NCBI RefSeq assembly: GCF_014200435.1
Contig: NZ_JACHBR010000001.1
Location: 558,001-622,000 of the forward strand
DNA: 64,000 nucleotides
Direction of reading: 5' to 3'
DNA from: Sphaerisporangium krabiense
Lineage (GTDB): Bacteria; Actinomycetota; Actinomycetes; Streptosporangiales; Streptosporangiaceae
A model generated the notes under the pieces. It did no database searches. It saw only the letters and a list, made by a program, of their open reading frames with translations, and was not told the DNA's origin. The position numbers and the translations under genes were made by a program. This document shows positions 8,032 to 15,893 of this stretch, in pieces; positions within the stretch are counted from its first letter, which is position 1; every line of letters begins with the position of its first letter.

Positions 8032-9183
8032 TCACCGGGTGGCGCCGGTGGCGAAGGGGACTTCGAGGGGGGTGTCGGCGGGGGTCGTGGGGTGGGTCCA
8101 GTGGCCGGAGGCCGCCAGCAGGGGGAGAACGCCTTCGCCGAACCAGTACGCCTCCTCGACGTGGGGGTGGCCGGAGAGGATGAACTCGTCGATGCCGAGG
8201 CGGTGGTATTCGAGGACGCGTTCGGCCACCTCGGCGTGGCTGCCGACCAGGGCCGTGCCCGCGCCGCCGCGGACCAGGCCGATGCCGGCCCACAGGTTGG
8301 GTGAGACCTCCAGGTCGGTGGTGGCGCCGCCGTGCAGGGCGAGCATGCGGCGCTGCCCCTCGGACTCGCTGCGGGCCAGCCCGGCCTGGACGGCGCGGAC
8401 GGCCTCCGGGGAGAAGCCGTCCAGCAGGCGCCGCGCCTCGGCCCACGCCTCGGCCGCGGTGTCCCGGGTGATGACGTGCAGCCGGATGCCGAAGCGCGGC
8501 GTGCGCCCGGCCGCGGCGGCGAGCCCGCGCATCCAGTCCAGCTTCTTCTCCACGGCGGCGGGCGGCTCGCCCCAGGTCAGGTAGACGTCGCTGTGCCGGG
8601 CGGCGACCTCGCCCGCGGCCGGGGACGAGCCGCCGAAGTAGATCGGCGGGACCGGGTCGGGCAGGCGGGCGAGCCGGGCCTCCTCGACCTGGATGTGCTC
8701 GCCCTTCGCGGTCACCGTCTCCCCGCGCCACAGGGCACGGACGATGGACAGGAACTCTCCGGTGCGCGCGTAGCGGGCGTCCTTGTCGAGCCAGTCGCCG
8801 TACGCGCGCTGCTCGTGGCTCTCGCCGCCGGTGACCACGTTCAGCAGGAGCCGTCCGGGGGCGTACCGCTGGAAGGTGGCGGCCATCTGGGCGGCCAGGG
8901 TCGGGGAGACGACGCCGGGGCGGAACGCGACGAGGAACCTGAGCCGCTCGGTCTCCCGGGCGATCATGGCGGTGGTGAGCCAGGCGTCCTCGCACCAGGA
9001 CCCGGTGGGGGTCAGCGCGCCCTCGAAGCCGAGCTGCTCGGCGGCGCGGGCGATCTGGGTGAGGTAGCCGAGCGTCGCGGGCCGCTGCCCGCCCGCCGCC
9101 CCGGCCGGAAGCCCGTGGCCGCCTCCGACGACATGACGGCTGTCCCCGTAGGTGGGGAGGAACCAGTGGAAGACCAGACTCAT
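8032..9183 (-). CDS. ssuD: SsuD-type FMNH2-dependent alkanesulfonate monooxygenase
   Basis: 383 residues from ATG 9183 with AGGAG six bases ahead. The sequence has the SsuD start FHWFLPTYGDSR, then GALTPTGSWCEDAW, RFLVAFRPGVVSPTLAAQ, GRLLLNVVTGG, PPIYFGGSS and VYLTWGEPP, the bacterial luciferase-like TIM barrel that uses free FMNH2. It cleaves C-S bonds of alkanesulfonates to give an aldehyde and sulfite for sulfur supply. It is the last gene of a five-enzyme run on the minus strand that includes its own FMN reductase. No sulfonate ABC transporter (ssuABC) is in the window, so uptake is encoded elsewhere. Confidence 0.93.
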   Translation of the reverse strand: MSLVFHWFLPTYGDSRHVVGGGHGLPAGAAGGQRPATLGYLTQIARAAEQLGFEGALTPTGSWCEDAWLTTAMIARETERLRFLVAFRPGVVSPTLAAQMAATFQRYAPGRLLLNVVTGGESHEQRAYGDWLDKDARYARTGEFLSIVRALWRGETVTAKGEHIQVEEARLARLPDPVPPIYFGGSSPAAGEVAARHSDVYLTWGEPPAAVEKKLDWMRGLAAAAGRTPRFGIRLHVITRDTAAEAWAEARRLLDGFSPEAVRAVQAGLARSESEGQRRMLALHGGATTDLEVSPNLWAGIGLVRGGAGTALVGSHAEVAERVLEYHRLGIDEFILSGHPHVEEAYWFGEGVLPLLAASGHWTHPTTPADTPLEVPFATGATR

Positions 9184-9231
9184 GGAGATCTCCTGGAGGA
9201 AGAGGGCGGCGGACGGGGCGCGTACCGGAGG

Positions 9232-10431
9232 TCAGAGGAGGCCGTGGCGGGGCGGGAGCGTGCCGTTGAGGACGTAGCGGCCGATGTGCTGCACCTTCCA
9301 CCGCACGGGGTCGTGCAAGGTGTGGGTGCGGGCGTCGCGCCAGTGGCGGTGCAGATTGAGGCCGTCCAGGGCCGAGCGCGTGCCGCCCACCTCGAACAGC
9401 GCGTCCGCCGTCTCCACGGCGGCGACCGAGGTCTGCGCCTTCGCGGCGGCGACGGCGATCGACGCCTCGGCCGCGGTCGCGTCGGTGAGATCGGCGGTGG
9501 CGTCGTCGATCGCGCGGGCCGCCGCGGCGAGCAGGGCGTCGCCCGCGCGCACCTTCAGCGCGAGCTCGCCGAAGCGCTGGATGAGCAGCGGCTCCTGCGC
9601 CGCGGTGTCCAGGCCGCTCTCGAACCACGGCCGGCTCTTGGTGCGGACGAACGCGACGGCCTCCTCCAGCGCGGCCGCGGCGATGCCCGCGTCGATGGCG
9701 GCGTGCAGCAGTTGCGCCACCGCGCCGTGCACCTGGGGCCCCTGGAAGGTCAGGTGGTGCGGGACGACGCGGTCGGCGGGCACGGCGACGTCCTCCAGGC
9801 GGACGGTGCCGCTGGCGGTCGTGCGCTGCCCCATGCCGTCCCAGTCGTCCACGACGGTCAGGCCGGGGGCGTCGCGCGGGACGTAGGCGACGTGCAGCGC
9901 GTCGTCCTCGGCGCGGGCCAGGACGGGGATCCAGTGGGCGAACAGCGCGCCGGTCGAGTAGTGCTTGAGGCCGTTGAGCAGGTAGCCGCCGGCCGCCGGG
10001 GTGAGCCGGGTGCGGATGTCCTGGACGTGCCTGGTGCCCGCCTCGGACTGCGCGTTGCCGAAGCGGCGCCCGTCCAGCACCTCGCGGAAGAAGAACCGCC
10101 GCTGCTCGGGGGTGCCCTGGCGGCGCAGCACGTTGACGTAGACGAAGTGGCTCTGCGGGATCTGCGCCAGGCTCGCGTCACCCGCGGCGAGCAGGCGCAT
10201 GACCTCGGCGAGGACGCGCGCGGGGACGTCGGCTCCCCCGTGCGCGGCGGGGACCGTGACGCCGAGCAGCCCGCTGGCCGACAGGCGGTCCACCTCGGCG
10301 TGGGGCAGCTTACGCTGCGCGTCCCGTTCCGAGGCGCCGGCGCGGAACGCGGCGGACAGCTCGCGGGCGACGGCCAGGGCCTCGGCCTCGCCGGTGATCA
10401 CGTGGGCGGCCCTCGGGGTCGGCACGGGCAC
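9232..10431 (-). CDS. sfnB: SfnB-family acyl-CoA dehydrogenase-like sulfur acquisition oxidoreductase
   Basis: 399 residues from GTG 10431; AGGAGG seven bases upstream supports this start. The protein has the acyl-CoA dehydrogenase fold: helical N-terminus, middle beta domain (GNAQSEAGTRHVQDIRTRL, DDWDGMGQRTTASGTV) and C-terminal four-helix domain. It lacks the usual catalytic Glu setting and ends with RHWRDARTHTLHDPVRWK, the ending of the DszC/SfnB flavin-monooxygenase group. SfnB accompanies dimethylsulfone use in Pseudomonas; its exact reaction is not settled. Here it sits 48 bases before ssuD and 76 bases after the FMN reductase gene, so it is co-transcribed. Confidence 0.85.
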   Translation of the reverse strand: MPVPTPRAAHVITGEAEALAVARELSAAFRAGASERDAQRKLPHAEVDRLSASGLLGVTVPAAHGGADVPARVLAEVMRLLAAGDASLAQIPQSHFVYVNVLRRQGTPEQRRFFFREVLDGRRFGNAQSEAGTRHVQDIRTRLTPAAGGYLLNGLKHYSTGALFAHWIPVLARAEDDALHVAYVPRDAPGLTVVDDWDGMGQRTTASGTVRLEDVAVPADRVVPHHLTFQGPQVHGAVAQLLHAAIDAGIAAAALEEAVAFVRTKSRPWFESGLDTAAQEPLLIQRFGELALKVRAGDALLAAAARAIDDATADLTDATAAEASIAVAAAKAQTSVAAVETADALFEVGGTRSALDGLNLHRHWRDARTHTLHDPVRWKVQHIGRYVLNGTLPPRHGLL

Positions 10432-10507
10432 GGTATGCCTCCTGGGGTACGGGTCTGGACGGGCCGGGCGTGGAGCGGGGCGCGCTCGCCGGGCGGGCTC
10501 GGGAAGG

Positions 10508-11062
10508 TCAGCAGACCGGCGCGGCCAGCGCGGAGCGGCCGAGCGCGGCGGAGAACCCGTCGAGGACGTTGTCGAGGGCGAGCTGGGTGTCCGGCTCGAC
10601 CACGACGCCGCCGCCCTCCAGGACGGTGACGTGCCGGTCCAGCACGAACCAGCCCTGCACGACGTGCGACGCGCCCATGGACGACAGGACGGGCCGCAGC
10701 GCGTAGTCGATGGCGAGCACGTGCGCGGTCGTGCCGCCGGTGGCCAGCGGGAGCACGGTCTTGCCCGCGAGCGCGTACTGCGGCAGCAGGTCCAGCAGGC
10801 ATTTGAGCAGCCCGGAGTACGCCGCCTTGTACACGGGCGTCCCGATCACCAGGCCGTCGGCCCGGTCGATGAGCCTGCGGACCTCGGCGAGCGCCGGATG
10901 GTCGAAGTCGGCGCCGAGCAGCGCCTGCGGGGGCAGCAGGCGGACGTCCAGAGGGATCACCTGATGGTCTCGCGCGGCCAGCCCGGCGTCGAGGTGACGC
11001 AACAGACGGGCCGTGCGCGAGACCGGGGACGGGCTTCCCGAGACGGAGAGGACGGTGGCCAT
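10508..11062 (-). CDS. ssuE: NAD(P)H-dependent FMN reductase (SsuE/MsuE family)
   Basis: 184 residues from ATG 11062; GAGGTGA lies seven bases upstream. Flavodoxin-like fold: the N-terminal loop VSGSPSPVSRT binds FMN phosphate, GTPVYKAAYSGLLKCLLD is the second FMN-binding stretch, and LPLATGGTTAHVLAIDYALRP is the family signature that sets SsuE/MsuE apart from other reductases. It supplies FMNH2 to two-component monooxygenases. Its place in the middle of the run fits service to SsuD, the SfnG-like enzyme and the DszC-like enzyme together. Confidence 0.93.
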   Translation of the reverse strand: MATVLSVSGSPSPVSRTARLLRHLDAGLAARDHQVIPLDVRLLPPQALLGADFDHPALAEVRRLIDRADGLVIGTPVYKAAYSGLLKCLLDLLPQYALAGKTVLPLATGGTTAHVLAIDYALRPVLSSMGASHVVQGWFVLDRHVTVLEGGGVVVEPDTQLALDNVLDGFSAALGRSALAAPVC

Positions 11063-11186
11063 GGAGGATCACCTCGGTGACGAGCGGAACGGCGGGTGAG
11101 ACGGCGGGGGGCGAGGTGGTGCGCCGGACCGGCACGCCGTGCGCGCGGCGTGCCGGTCCGGCGTGCGGACGATCAGGAGGCGGTGG

Positions 11187-12404
11187 TCAGGAGTACCAGG
11201 TCGGCTCGGGAAGGTCGCCGGTGAGGACGTACCGGCCTACCTCGCGGCGCTTGTAGGCGACGGGGTCGTGCAGGGTGTGGGTGCGGACGTTGCGCCAGAA
11301 CCGGTCGAGGCCCTGGCCGGTGGCGGTGGCCCGCGCCCCGGTGACCTCGAAGATCCGGCTGGTGACCTCCAGGGCCACCTCGGTGCTGATCGCCTTGGCG
11401 GCGGCGACCCTGACCTCGAACCTGCCGCGGTCGGCCGGGGTGACCGCGTCGGGGTCGTCGTGCAGCGGCTGCCCTTCCTCCGCCACCCGGTCGGCCAGGG
11501 CCTCGGCGGCCCACAGCTTGGCCGTGAGGTCGCCGTAGGCGTCGATGACGTACGGCTCGTCGGTGGCCTTCTCGTACCCGCCGTGCAGCCAGGCGCGCGA
11601 GCGGGTGCGCGTGTAGGCGGCGGCGGTCTCCAGGGCGCCGGCGGCGATGCCGAGGTAGAAGTTGACGAAGACGAGCTGGATGATCGGCACGTTGAGCGTG
11701 TTGTAGACGCGGGGCCGGAACTCCTTGTCCACGTACCCGGCCGCGCCGGCCCACGGCGTGCGCACCCCGTCGAGGGTGACGCTGCCGCTCTCGGTGAGCC
11801 GCTGGCCGATGTTGTCCCAGTCGTCGTTGAAGGTCAGGCCGGGGCTGTCGGAGGGGACGATGGCGAAGACGTGCTTGTCGGTGCCGTCGAGCACGCCTTC
11901 CAGGACGGTGACGTCGGAGACCTTGCTGCCGGTGGAGAAGGACTTGTGCCCGCTGAACACCAGCGTGTCGCCCTCGTCGCGGACGACCACGTCGTCGTCG
12001 CGGGGGTTGACCGCGCCGCCGAAGAACCACCGGTCGCGCGCGGCCGCGGCCTCGACCTGCTCCCACTGCTCGCGGGTGCCGACGAGGCGGGCGGCCCAGT
12101 TCCACAGGTAGTGGTAGCCGAGCAACTGGCCGATCGAGCCGTCGGCCTTGGCGACCTCGCGGACCACCTTGTAGGCGGTGGGCCACTTCTGGCCGCCTCC
12201 GCCGTGCTCGGCGGGCCCGAGCAGGGTGACCAGGCCGGAGTCCTTGAGCAGGCGGATCTCCTCGTGCGGGGTGGCTCCGGCGCGGTCGCGGGCCGCGGCG
12301 TCCACGGCGAGGACGGCGGCCACCTCGGTCGCGCGCTTGATCCAGCCCTCGGGGTCGGTGGGGCCGGGGAGGGTCTTCCAGTCCGCGGGTGCGGCGATGC
12401 TCAT
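11187..12404 (-). CDS. DszC-like flavin-dependent monooxygenase (sulfide/sulfone oxidation)
   Basis: 405 residues from ATG 12404; GAGGAG six bases upstream. By eye it resembles dibenzothiophene monooxygenase DszC along its length: ERDRAG-like start (RDRAGATP), WPTAYKVVREVAKADGSIG, HYLWNW, HKSFSTGSKVSD, NDDWDNIGQRLTESGSV, QLVFVNFYLGIAAGALE, YTRTRSRAW and the ending FWRNVRTHTLHDPVAYK. The group uses FMNH2 from a partner reductase and oxidises sulfur stepwise to sulfoxide and sulfone. In this context the substrate is likelier a small sulfide/sulfoxide feeding SfnG than dibenzothiophene, since dszA/dszB are absent. It lies 47 bases after sfnG. Confidence 0.85.
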   Translation of the reverse strand: MSIAAPADWKTLPGPTDPEGWIKRATEVAAVLAVDAAARDRAGATPHEEIRLLKDSGLVTLLGPAEHGGGGQKWPTAYKVVREVAKADGSIGQLLGYHYLWNWAARLVGTREQWEQVEAAAARDRWFFGGAVNPRDDDVVVRDEGDTLVFSGHKSFSTGSKVSDVTVLEGVLDGTDKHVFAIVPSDSPGLTFNDDWDNIGQRLTESGSVTLDGVRTPWAGAAGYVDKEFRPRVYNTLNVPIIQLVFVNFYLGIAAGALETAAAYTRTRSRAWLHGGYEKATDEPYVIDAYGDLTAKLWAAEALADRVAEEGQPLHDDPDAVTPADRGRFEVRVAAAKAISTEVALEVTSRIFEVTGARATATGQGLDRFWRNVRTHTLHDPVAYKRREVGRYVLTGDLPEPTWYS

Positions 12405-12451
12405 GCGCGTCTCCTCGGATGTGAGGGGGTGTGAGGGAAAGGGATGGTGTG

Positions 12452-13582
12452 TCACACGCGCGCCGGCGCGGAGGCGCTTGTCTCCTCGGGAAGCCGTGAC
12501 TCCAGTTCGCGGACCAGCGGGAGGATCCGCGTGCCGAACTGCTCGACCTCCTCCAGGTAGTGCAGGAAGCCGAGCAGGAACAGGTCGACCCCGAGGCGCT
12601 TGTAGGCGACGATCCGCTCGGCGATCTGCTCGGGGGTGCCGATGAGGCCGGTGCGGAAGCCGTCGTTGTACTGGACCAGGTCGTCGAAGGTGGAGTCCTG
12701 CCACATGCCCTTGCCGTCGGCCGTGGACCGCCCCGCCTGCCGGACGGCGGCGCCGAAGCCGTGCACGGCCTCGGTGTCGGCCTTGGCCACGATCTCGCGC
12801 AGCACCTCGCGGGCCTCCGCCTCGGTGTCCCTGGCGATCAGGAAGGCGTTCAGCCCGAACCGGACGCGGCGGCCGGACGCCGCGGCGGAGGCGCCCACGT
12901 CGCGGAGCTGCTCGGTGACGCCGTCGAAGTCCTTGCCGTTGCTGAAGTACCAGTCGGAGACCCGGCCGGCCATGGCGCGGGCGGCGGTGGAGTTGCCGCC
13001 CTGGAAGATCTCCGGGTGCGGACGGCCCGGGACGGCGAGCGGCTTGGGCTTGAGCGAGAAGTCGCGGACGCGGTAGAAGTCGCCGGCCAGCTCGGCGTGG
13101 TCCTCGGTCCAGATGGCGCGCAGCGCGCGGATGAACTCCTCCGAGCGCCGGTAGCGCTCGTCGTGCTCCAGCCAGGGCTCGCCGAGCGCGGTGAACTCGG
13201 CCTTGAACCAGCCGCTGACGACGTTCACCGCGAAGCGCCCGCCCGACAGGTGGTCGGCGGTGGCGCCGAGTTTGGCCAGCACGCCGGGGTGCCACAGCCC
13301 GGGGTGGACGGCGGCGATGACCTTGAGCCGCTGCGTGGCGAGCAGCAGCGCCAGGCTGAAGCTGGTCGACTCGTGCTGGTACTCGGCGCCGTAGCTGGCC
13401 ATGTAGCGGACCTGGCTGAGCGCGTAGTCGAATCCGCTGTTCTCGGCGAGGACGGCCAGCTCGCGGTTGTAGTCGTACCCCCAGTCGGTGCGCTGCTCGA
13501 TCGTGCTCGTGACCAGGCCACCGCTGACGTTCGGGACCCAGTAGGCGAAGCGCAGGGGCTCTGCGGCCGGCTGGACGGACAT
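12452..13582 (-). CDS. sfnG: SfnG-type FMNH2-dependent dimethylsulfone monooxygenase
   Basis: 376 residues from ATG 13582, GGGAG six bases upstream. The match by eye to Pseudomonas SfnG is close: RFAYWVPNVSGGLVTS, IEQRTDW-YDYNRELA, FDYALSQVRY, GRFAVNVVSGWFKAEFTALG, EPWLEHDERYRRSEEFIR, PHPEIFQGGNS, RVSDWYFSNG and IGTPEQIAERIVAYK. The luciferase-like enzyme converts dimethylsulfone to methanesulfinate. It is the first enzyme gene after the leader peptide, separated by 137 bases that hold hairpins. Together with the other genes it makes a path from dimethyl sulfide/sulfone-type compounds and sulfonates to sulfite. Confidence 0.92.
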   Translation of the reverse strand: MSVQPAAEPLRFAYWVPNVSGGLVTSTIEQRTDWGYDYNRELAVLAENSGFDYALSQVRYMASYGAEYQHESTSFSLALLLATQRLKVIAAVHPGLWHPGVLAKLGATADHLSGGRFAVNVVSGWFKAEFTALGEPWLEHDERYRRSEEFIRALRAIWTEDHAELAGDFYRVRDFSLKPKPLAVPGRPHPEIFQGGNSTAARAMAGRVSDWYFSNGKDFDGVTEQLRDVGASAAASGRRVRFGLNAFLIARDTEAEAREVLREIVAKADTEAVHGFGAAVRQAGRSTADGKGMWQDSTFDDLVQYNDGFRTGLIGTPEQIAERIVAYKRLGVDLFLLGFLHYLEEVEQFGTRILPLVRELESRLPEETSASAPARV

Positions 13583-13659
13583 GGTTGACTCCCGGGCTGG
13601 TGAAGGAGGCATGAGGACGCGTGACGGGCATGCGCGGTGAGACGGCCGGGCGCGGCCGG

Positions 13660-13695
13660 GCCGCCGGCTCACGGGGTGTGCGCGGCACCGGCGGC
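13660..13695 (-). promoter_or_regulatory. Hairpin between leader peptide and sfnG (attenuator candidate)
   Basis: A perfect 8-bp stem (13660-13667 with 13688-13695) with a 20-base loop lies 25 bases beyond the leader stop codon; a second GC-rich inverted repeat (around 13644-13660) abuts it. Two mutually exclusive hairpins downstream of a Cys-containing leader are the layout expected for translation-coupled attenuation. That reading is inference. Confidence 0.4.
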
Positions 13696-13719
13696 GGGCG
13701 CGGCCGGGGGCGGGTGAGG

Positions 13720-13839
13720 TCAGGCCGAGGCGGTGCGGCGCGGCGTTCCGTGCCGGGCGCGGGGACGACAGAGGGCGCTGGAGACGCGGACGAGGTCGAC
13801 GTGGCGGCGGCAGGTGAGCTGTCGGGGACCCTTCTTCAT
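13720..13839 (-). CDS. Short Cys-containing leader peptide of the organosulfur operon
   Basis: 39 codons from ATG 13839, with GAGGAG eight bases upstream and a TGA stop at 13720-13722. The peptide contains RRHVDLVRVSSALC. I recognise this as the recurrent actinobacterial putative leader peptide pattern (RRH-DL-R--SA-C) found upstream of sulfonate, sulfate and cysteine metabolism genes. In related Cys-rich leaders of mycobacteria, ribosome stalling at Cys codons under cysteine shortage raises expression of the downstream genes. Here a single Cys lies near the middle. It sits 137 bases upstream of sfnG in the same direction. An overlapping ATG at 13847 runs only three codons (ATGA overlap with the leader start). 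Confidence 0.8.
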   Translation of the reverse strand: MKKGPRQLTCRRHVDLVRVSSALCRPRARHGTPRRTASA

Positions 13840-14028
13840 CGCGCCATCTCCTCGCGGCACATCGGTCGGTCCGGGCCGGCCCGCCTCGCGCGGGGGCTCG
13901 GGCTTCCCTGTCGATCTATTTGCCACTTTACCGGTAGGATAGCTTGGTAGTCGATTAGGTATCCGCGAATCGGTGATAGGGCGACCCTTGCACCGGGCCG
14001 CGGGCGATCGGCTGAGAGAGGCGGGCCC
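13840..14028. promoter_or_regulatory. Divergent control region between leader/sfnG operon and the LysR gene
   Basis: A local AT-rich island (about 13910-13980) within GC-rich DNA holds several TA-rich half-sites such as GATAGCTTGGTA and GATTAGGTATC, suited to LysR binding (T-N11-A motifs) and to promoters in both directions. I cannot fix exact -35/-10 boxes. Confidence 0.45.
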
Positions 14029-14955
14029 GTGCGCATCGAGCAGCTTGAGTACATCGCCGCCGTCACCCGCCTCGGGTCGCTGCGCCGCGCGGCCGAGGCG
14101 CTCCACCTGTCACAGCCGGCGCTGAGCGAGACCGTGCGCAACCTGGAGCGCGAGCTCGGCGTGGACATCCTGGACCGCAGGAGGTCCGGCGCGAAGATCA
14201 GCGACGAGGGCCGCGAGCTGCTGCCGCACATCATCGGCGTGCTGGACGCCGTCGACCGGCTGCGCCGCGCGGCCGGCGAGCAGCACCACAGCAGCCGCAT
14301 GGTCCGCCTCGGCACGGTGAACGCGGCCACCGTCCCGCTGCTCGTGCCGGTCGTCCGCGAGTTCCGCGCCACGCATCCGCGCACGCAGGTGGAGGTCGTC
14401 CAGGCGCAGCAGGCCGACATCCACCGGGGCCTGCTGGAGGGCGGCCTGGACCTGGGACTGGTCAACTACCTGGCGGGCGACGACCTGCCGCCCGGCTTCC
14501 ACACGACCGAGCTGCTGCGCGGCCGCCCGGTTGCGTGCGTGCGGGCCGGCAGCCCCCTGGCGGCGCTGCCCGCGCTCACCCCGGACGACCTGCTGACCGA
14601 GCCGCTGATCGCCATGCGGTCCGGGTACGTCATGCACCGGTACCTCCACCGCCTGCTGGAGGGCCGCCACCCGGCGTTCTCCTACTCCATGGACGGGGCC
14701 GAGATGGGCAAGCTGATGGTCGCGGAAGGGCTCGGCGTCACGGTCCTGCCGGACTTCAGCGTCCTGGACGACCCGCTGGAGCGGTGCGGGGCGATCACCT
14801 CCCGTCCCATCGAGGGGGACGACACCGAGGTGCTGCTGGTGCTCCAGCGGCCCCTGGCCGGGTCGGCGCCGCGCGCCGCCCGCGACCTGCACGCGATCTT
14901 CGTGGCCACCGCCGCCGCGCAGGCCTCCCGTACCGCGCGCACGGCCGCCCCCTGA
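14029..14955 (+). CDS. LysR-family transcriptional regulator
   Basis: 308 residues from GTG 14029, preceded by GAGAGAGG. The N-terminal winged helix-turn-helix is typical: MRIEQLEYIAAVTRLGSL, RRAAEALHLSQPALSETVRNLERELG. A linker helix and a periplasmic-binding-protein-like effector domain follow (VRLGTVNAATVPLLVPVV, GGLDLGLVNY, GLGVTVLPDF). It is divergent from the organosulfur run and is the probable regulator of that operon; the effector could be a sulfur metabolite as for CysB/Cbl, but this is inferred from position only. Confidence 0.92.
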   Translation: MRIEQLEYIAAVTRLGSLRRAAEALHLSQPALSETVRNLERELGVDILDRRRSGAKISDEGRELLPHIIGVLDAVDRLRRAAGEQHHSSRMVRLGTVNAATVPLLVPVVREFRATHPRTQVEVVQAQQADIHRGLLEGGLDLGLVNYLAGDDLPPGFHTTELLRGRPVACVRAGSPLAALPALTPDDLLTEPLIAMRSGYVMHRYLHRLLEGRHPAFSYSMDGAEMGKLMVAEGLGVTVLPDFSVLDDPLERCGAITSRPIEGDDTEVLLVLQRPLAGSAPRAARDLHAIFVATAAAQASRTARTAAP

Positions 14956-14994
14956 CCGCGCGCGGGTCCCGTGCGGATCGGCGCGATCGCCCGG

Positions 14995-15000
14995 TAGCCT
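14995..15000 (+). promoter_or_regulatory. -10-like TAGCCT before the purine nucleoside phosphorylase gene
   Basis: TAGCCT ends eight bases before GTG 15009 and only two before GTG 15003. With no Shine-Dalgarno present this favours 15009 as a leaderless start. Confidence 0.35.
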
Positions 15001-15008
15001 CGGTGAAC

Positions 15009-15812
15009 GTGAGCAATGACGCGTATGCCCTCGCCGCGGAGGCCGCGGTCGCGCTGAAGGAACTGACCGGGGTCGACTCCTTCGACGTGGCCCTCGTCAT
15101 GGGGTCGGGCTGGGTCCCGGCCGCCGACGCGATCGGGACGACGATCTCCGAGCACCGGGTGACCGAGCTGCCCGGTTTCAGCGCGCCGTCCGTGGCCGGC
15201 CATTCCGGGGTGATCCGCGCCGTGGACACCGAGTCCGGGCGCAAGGCCCTCATCTTCCTCGGCCGCACCCACCTGTACGAGGGCAGGGGCGTGGACCCGG
15301 TCGTGCACGGGGTGCGGACCGCCATCGCCGCCGGGGTGGAGACCGTCGTGCTCACCAACGCCGCCGGAGGTCTGCGGCCGGAGGTCCAGAACGTCGGCGA
15401 CCCGGTGCTGATCAGCGACCACATCAACCTCACCGGCGCCAACCCGATCACCGGGGCGACGTTCGTGGACCTGACCGAGGTCTACTCGCGGCGGCTGCGC
15501 GAGCTGGCCCGCGAGGCCGATCCGTCGCTGGCGGAGGGGGTTTACGTCGCGTTCCGCGGCCCGACGTACGAGACCCCGGCCGAGATCCGCATGCTGCGCG
15601 CGCTGGGCGGCGACCTGGTCGGCATGTCCACCGTCCTGGAGGCCATCGCGGCGCGGGAGGGCGGGGCCGAGGTGCTCGGCGTCTCGCTGGTGACCAACCC
15701 CGCCGCCGGGCTGGCCGGGACGCCGCTCGACCACCAGGACGTGCTGGCGGTGGGCCGGGCGACCGCGGCCCGCATGGGCGTGCTGCTCGGCAAGGTCGTC
15801 GGCAAGCTCTGA
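15009..15812 (+). CDS. deoD: Purine nucleoside phosphorylase
   Basis: About 267 residues; GTG 15009 is preferred, GTG 15003 possible. The trimeric (class I) PNP signatures are all present: LVMGSGW phosphate loop, FLGRTHLYEG, VVLTNAAGGL, VGDPVLISDHINLTG, YVAFRGPTYETPAEI and the substrate-binding EVLGVSLVTNPAAG. It splits (deoxy)inosine and (deoxy)guanosine into base and (deoxy)ribose-1-phosphate. The gene is followed within 82 bases by a phosphohexomutase-family gene that may use the sugar phosphate, and an adenosine deaminase lies close by, so this is a purine salvage group. M. tuberculosis calls its orthologue deoD although it is the trimeric type. Confidence 0.93.
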   Translation: MSNDAYALAAEAAVALKELTGVDSFDVALVMGSGWVPAADAIGTTISEHRVTELPGFSAPSVAGHSGVIRAVDTESGRKALIFLGRTHLYEGRGVDPVVHGVRTAIAAGVETVVLTNAAGGLRPEVQNVGDPVLISDHINLTGANPITGATFVDLTEVYSRRLRELAREADPSLAEGVYVAFRGPTYETPAEIRMLRALGGDLVGMSTVLEAIAAREGGAEVLGVSLVTNPAAGLAGTPLDHQDVLAVGRATAARMGVLLGKVVGKL

Positions 15813-15893
15813 CGCCCTGCCGGACGACGGGGCGTGCCGCGCCTCGGGGCGACCTGTTGCGACATTTGCACATTCATGCGATTAAGGGCGGCG

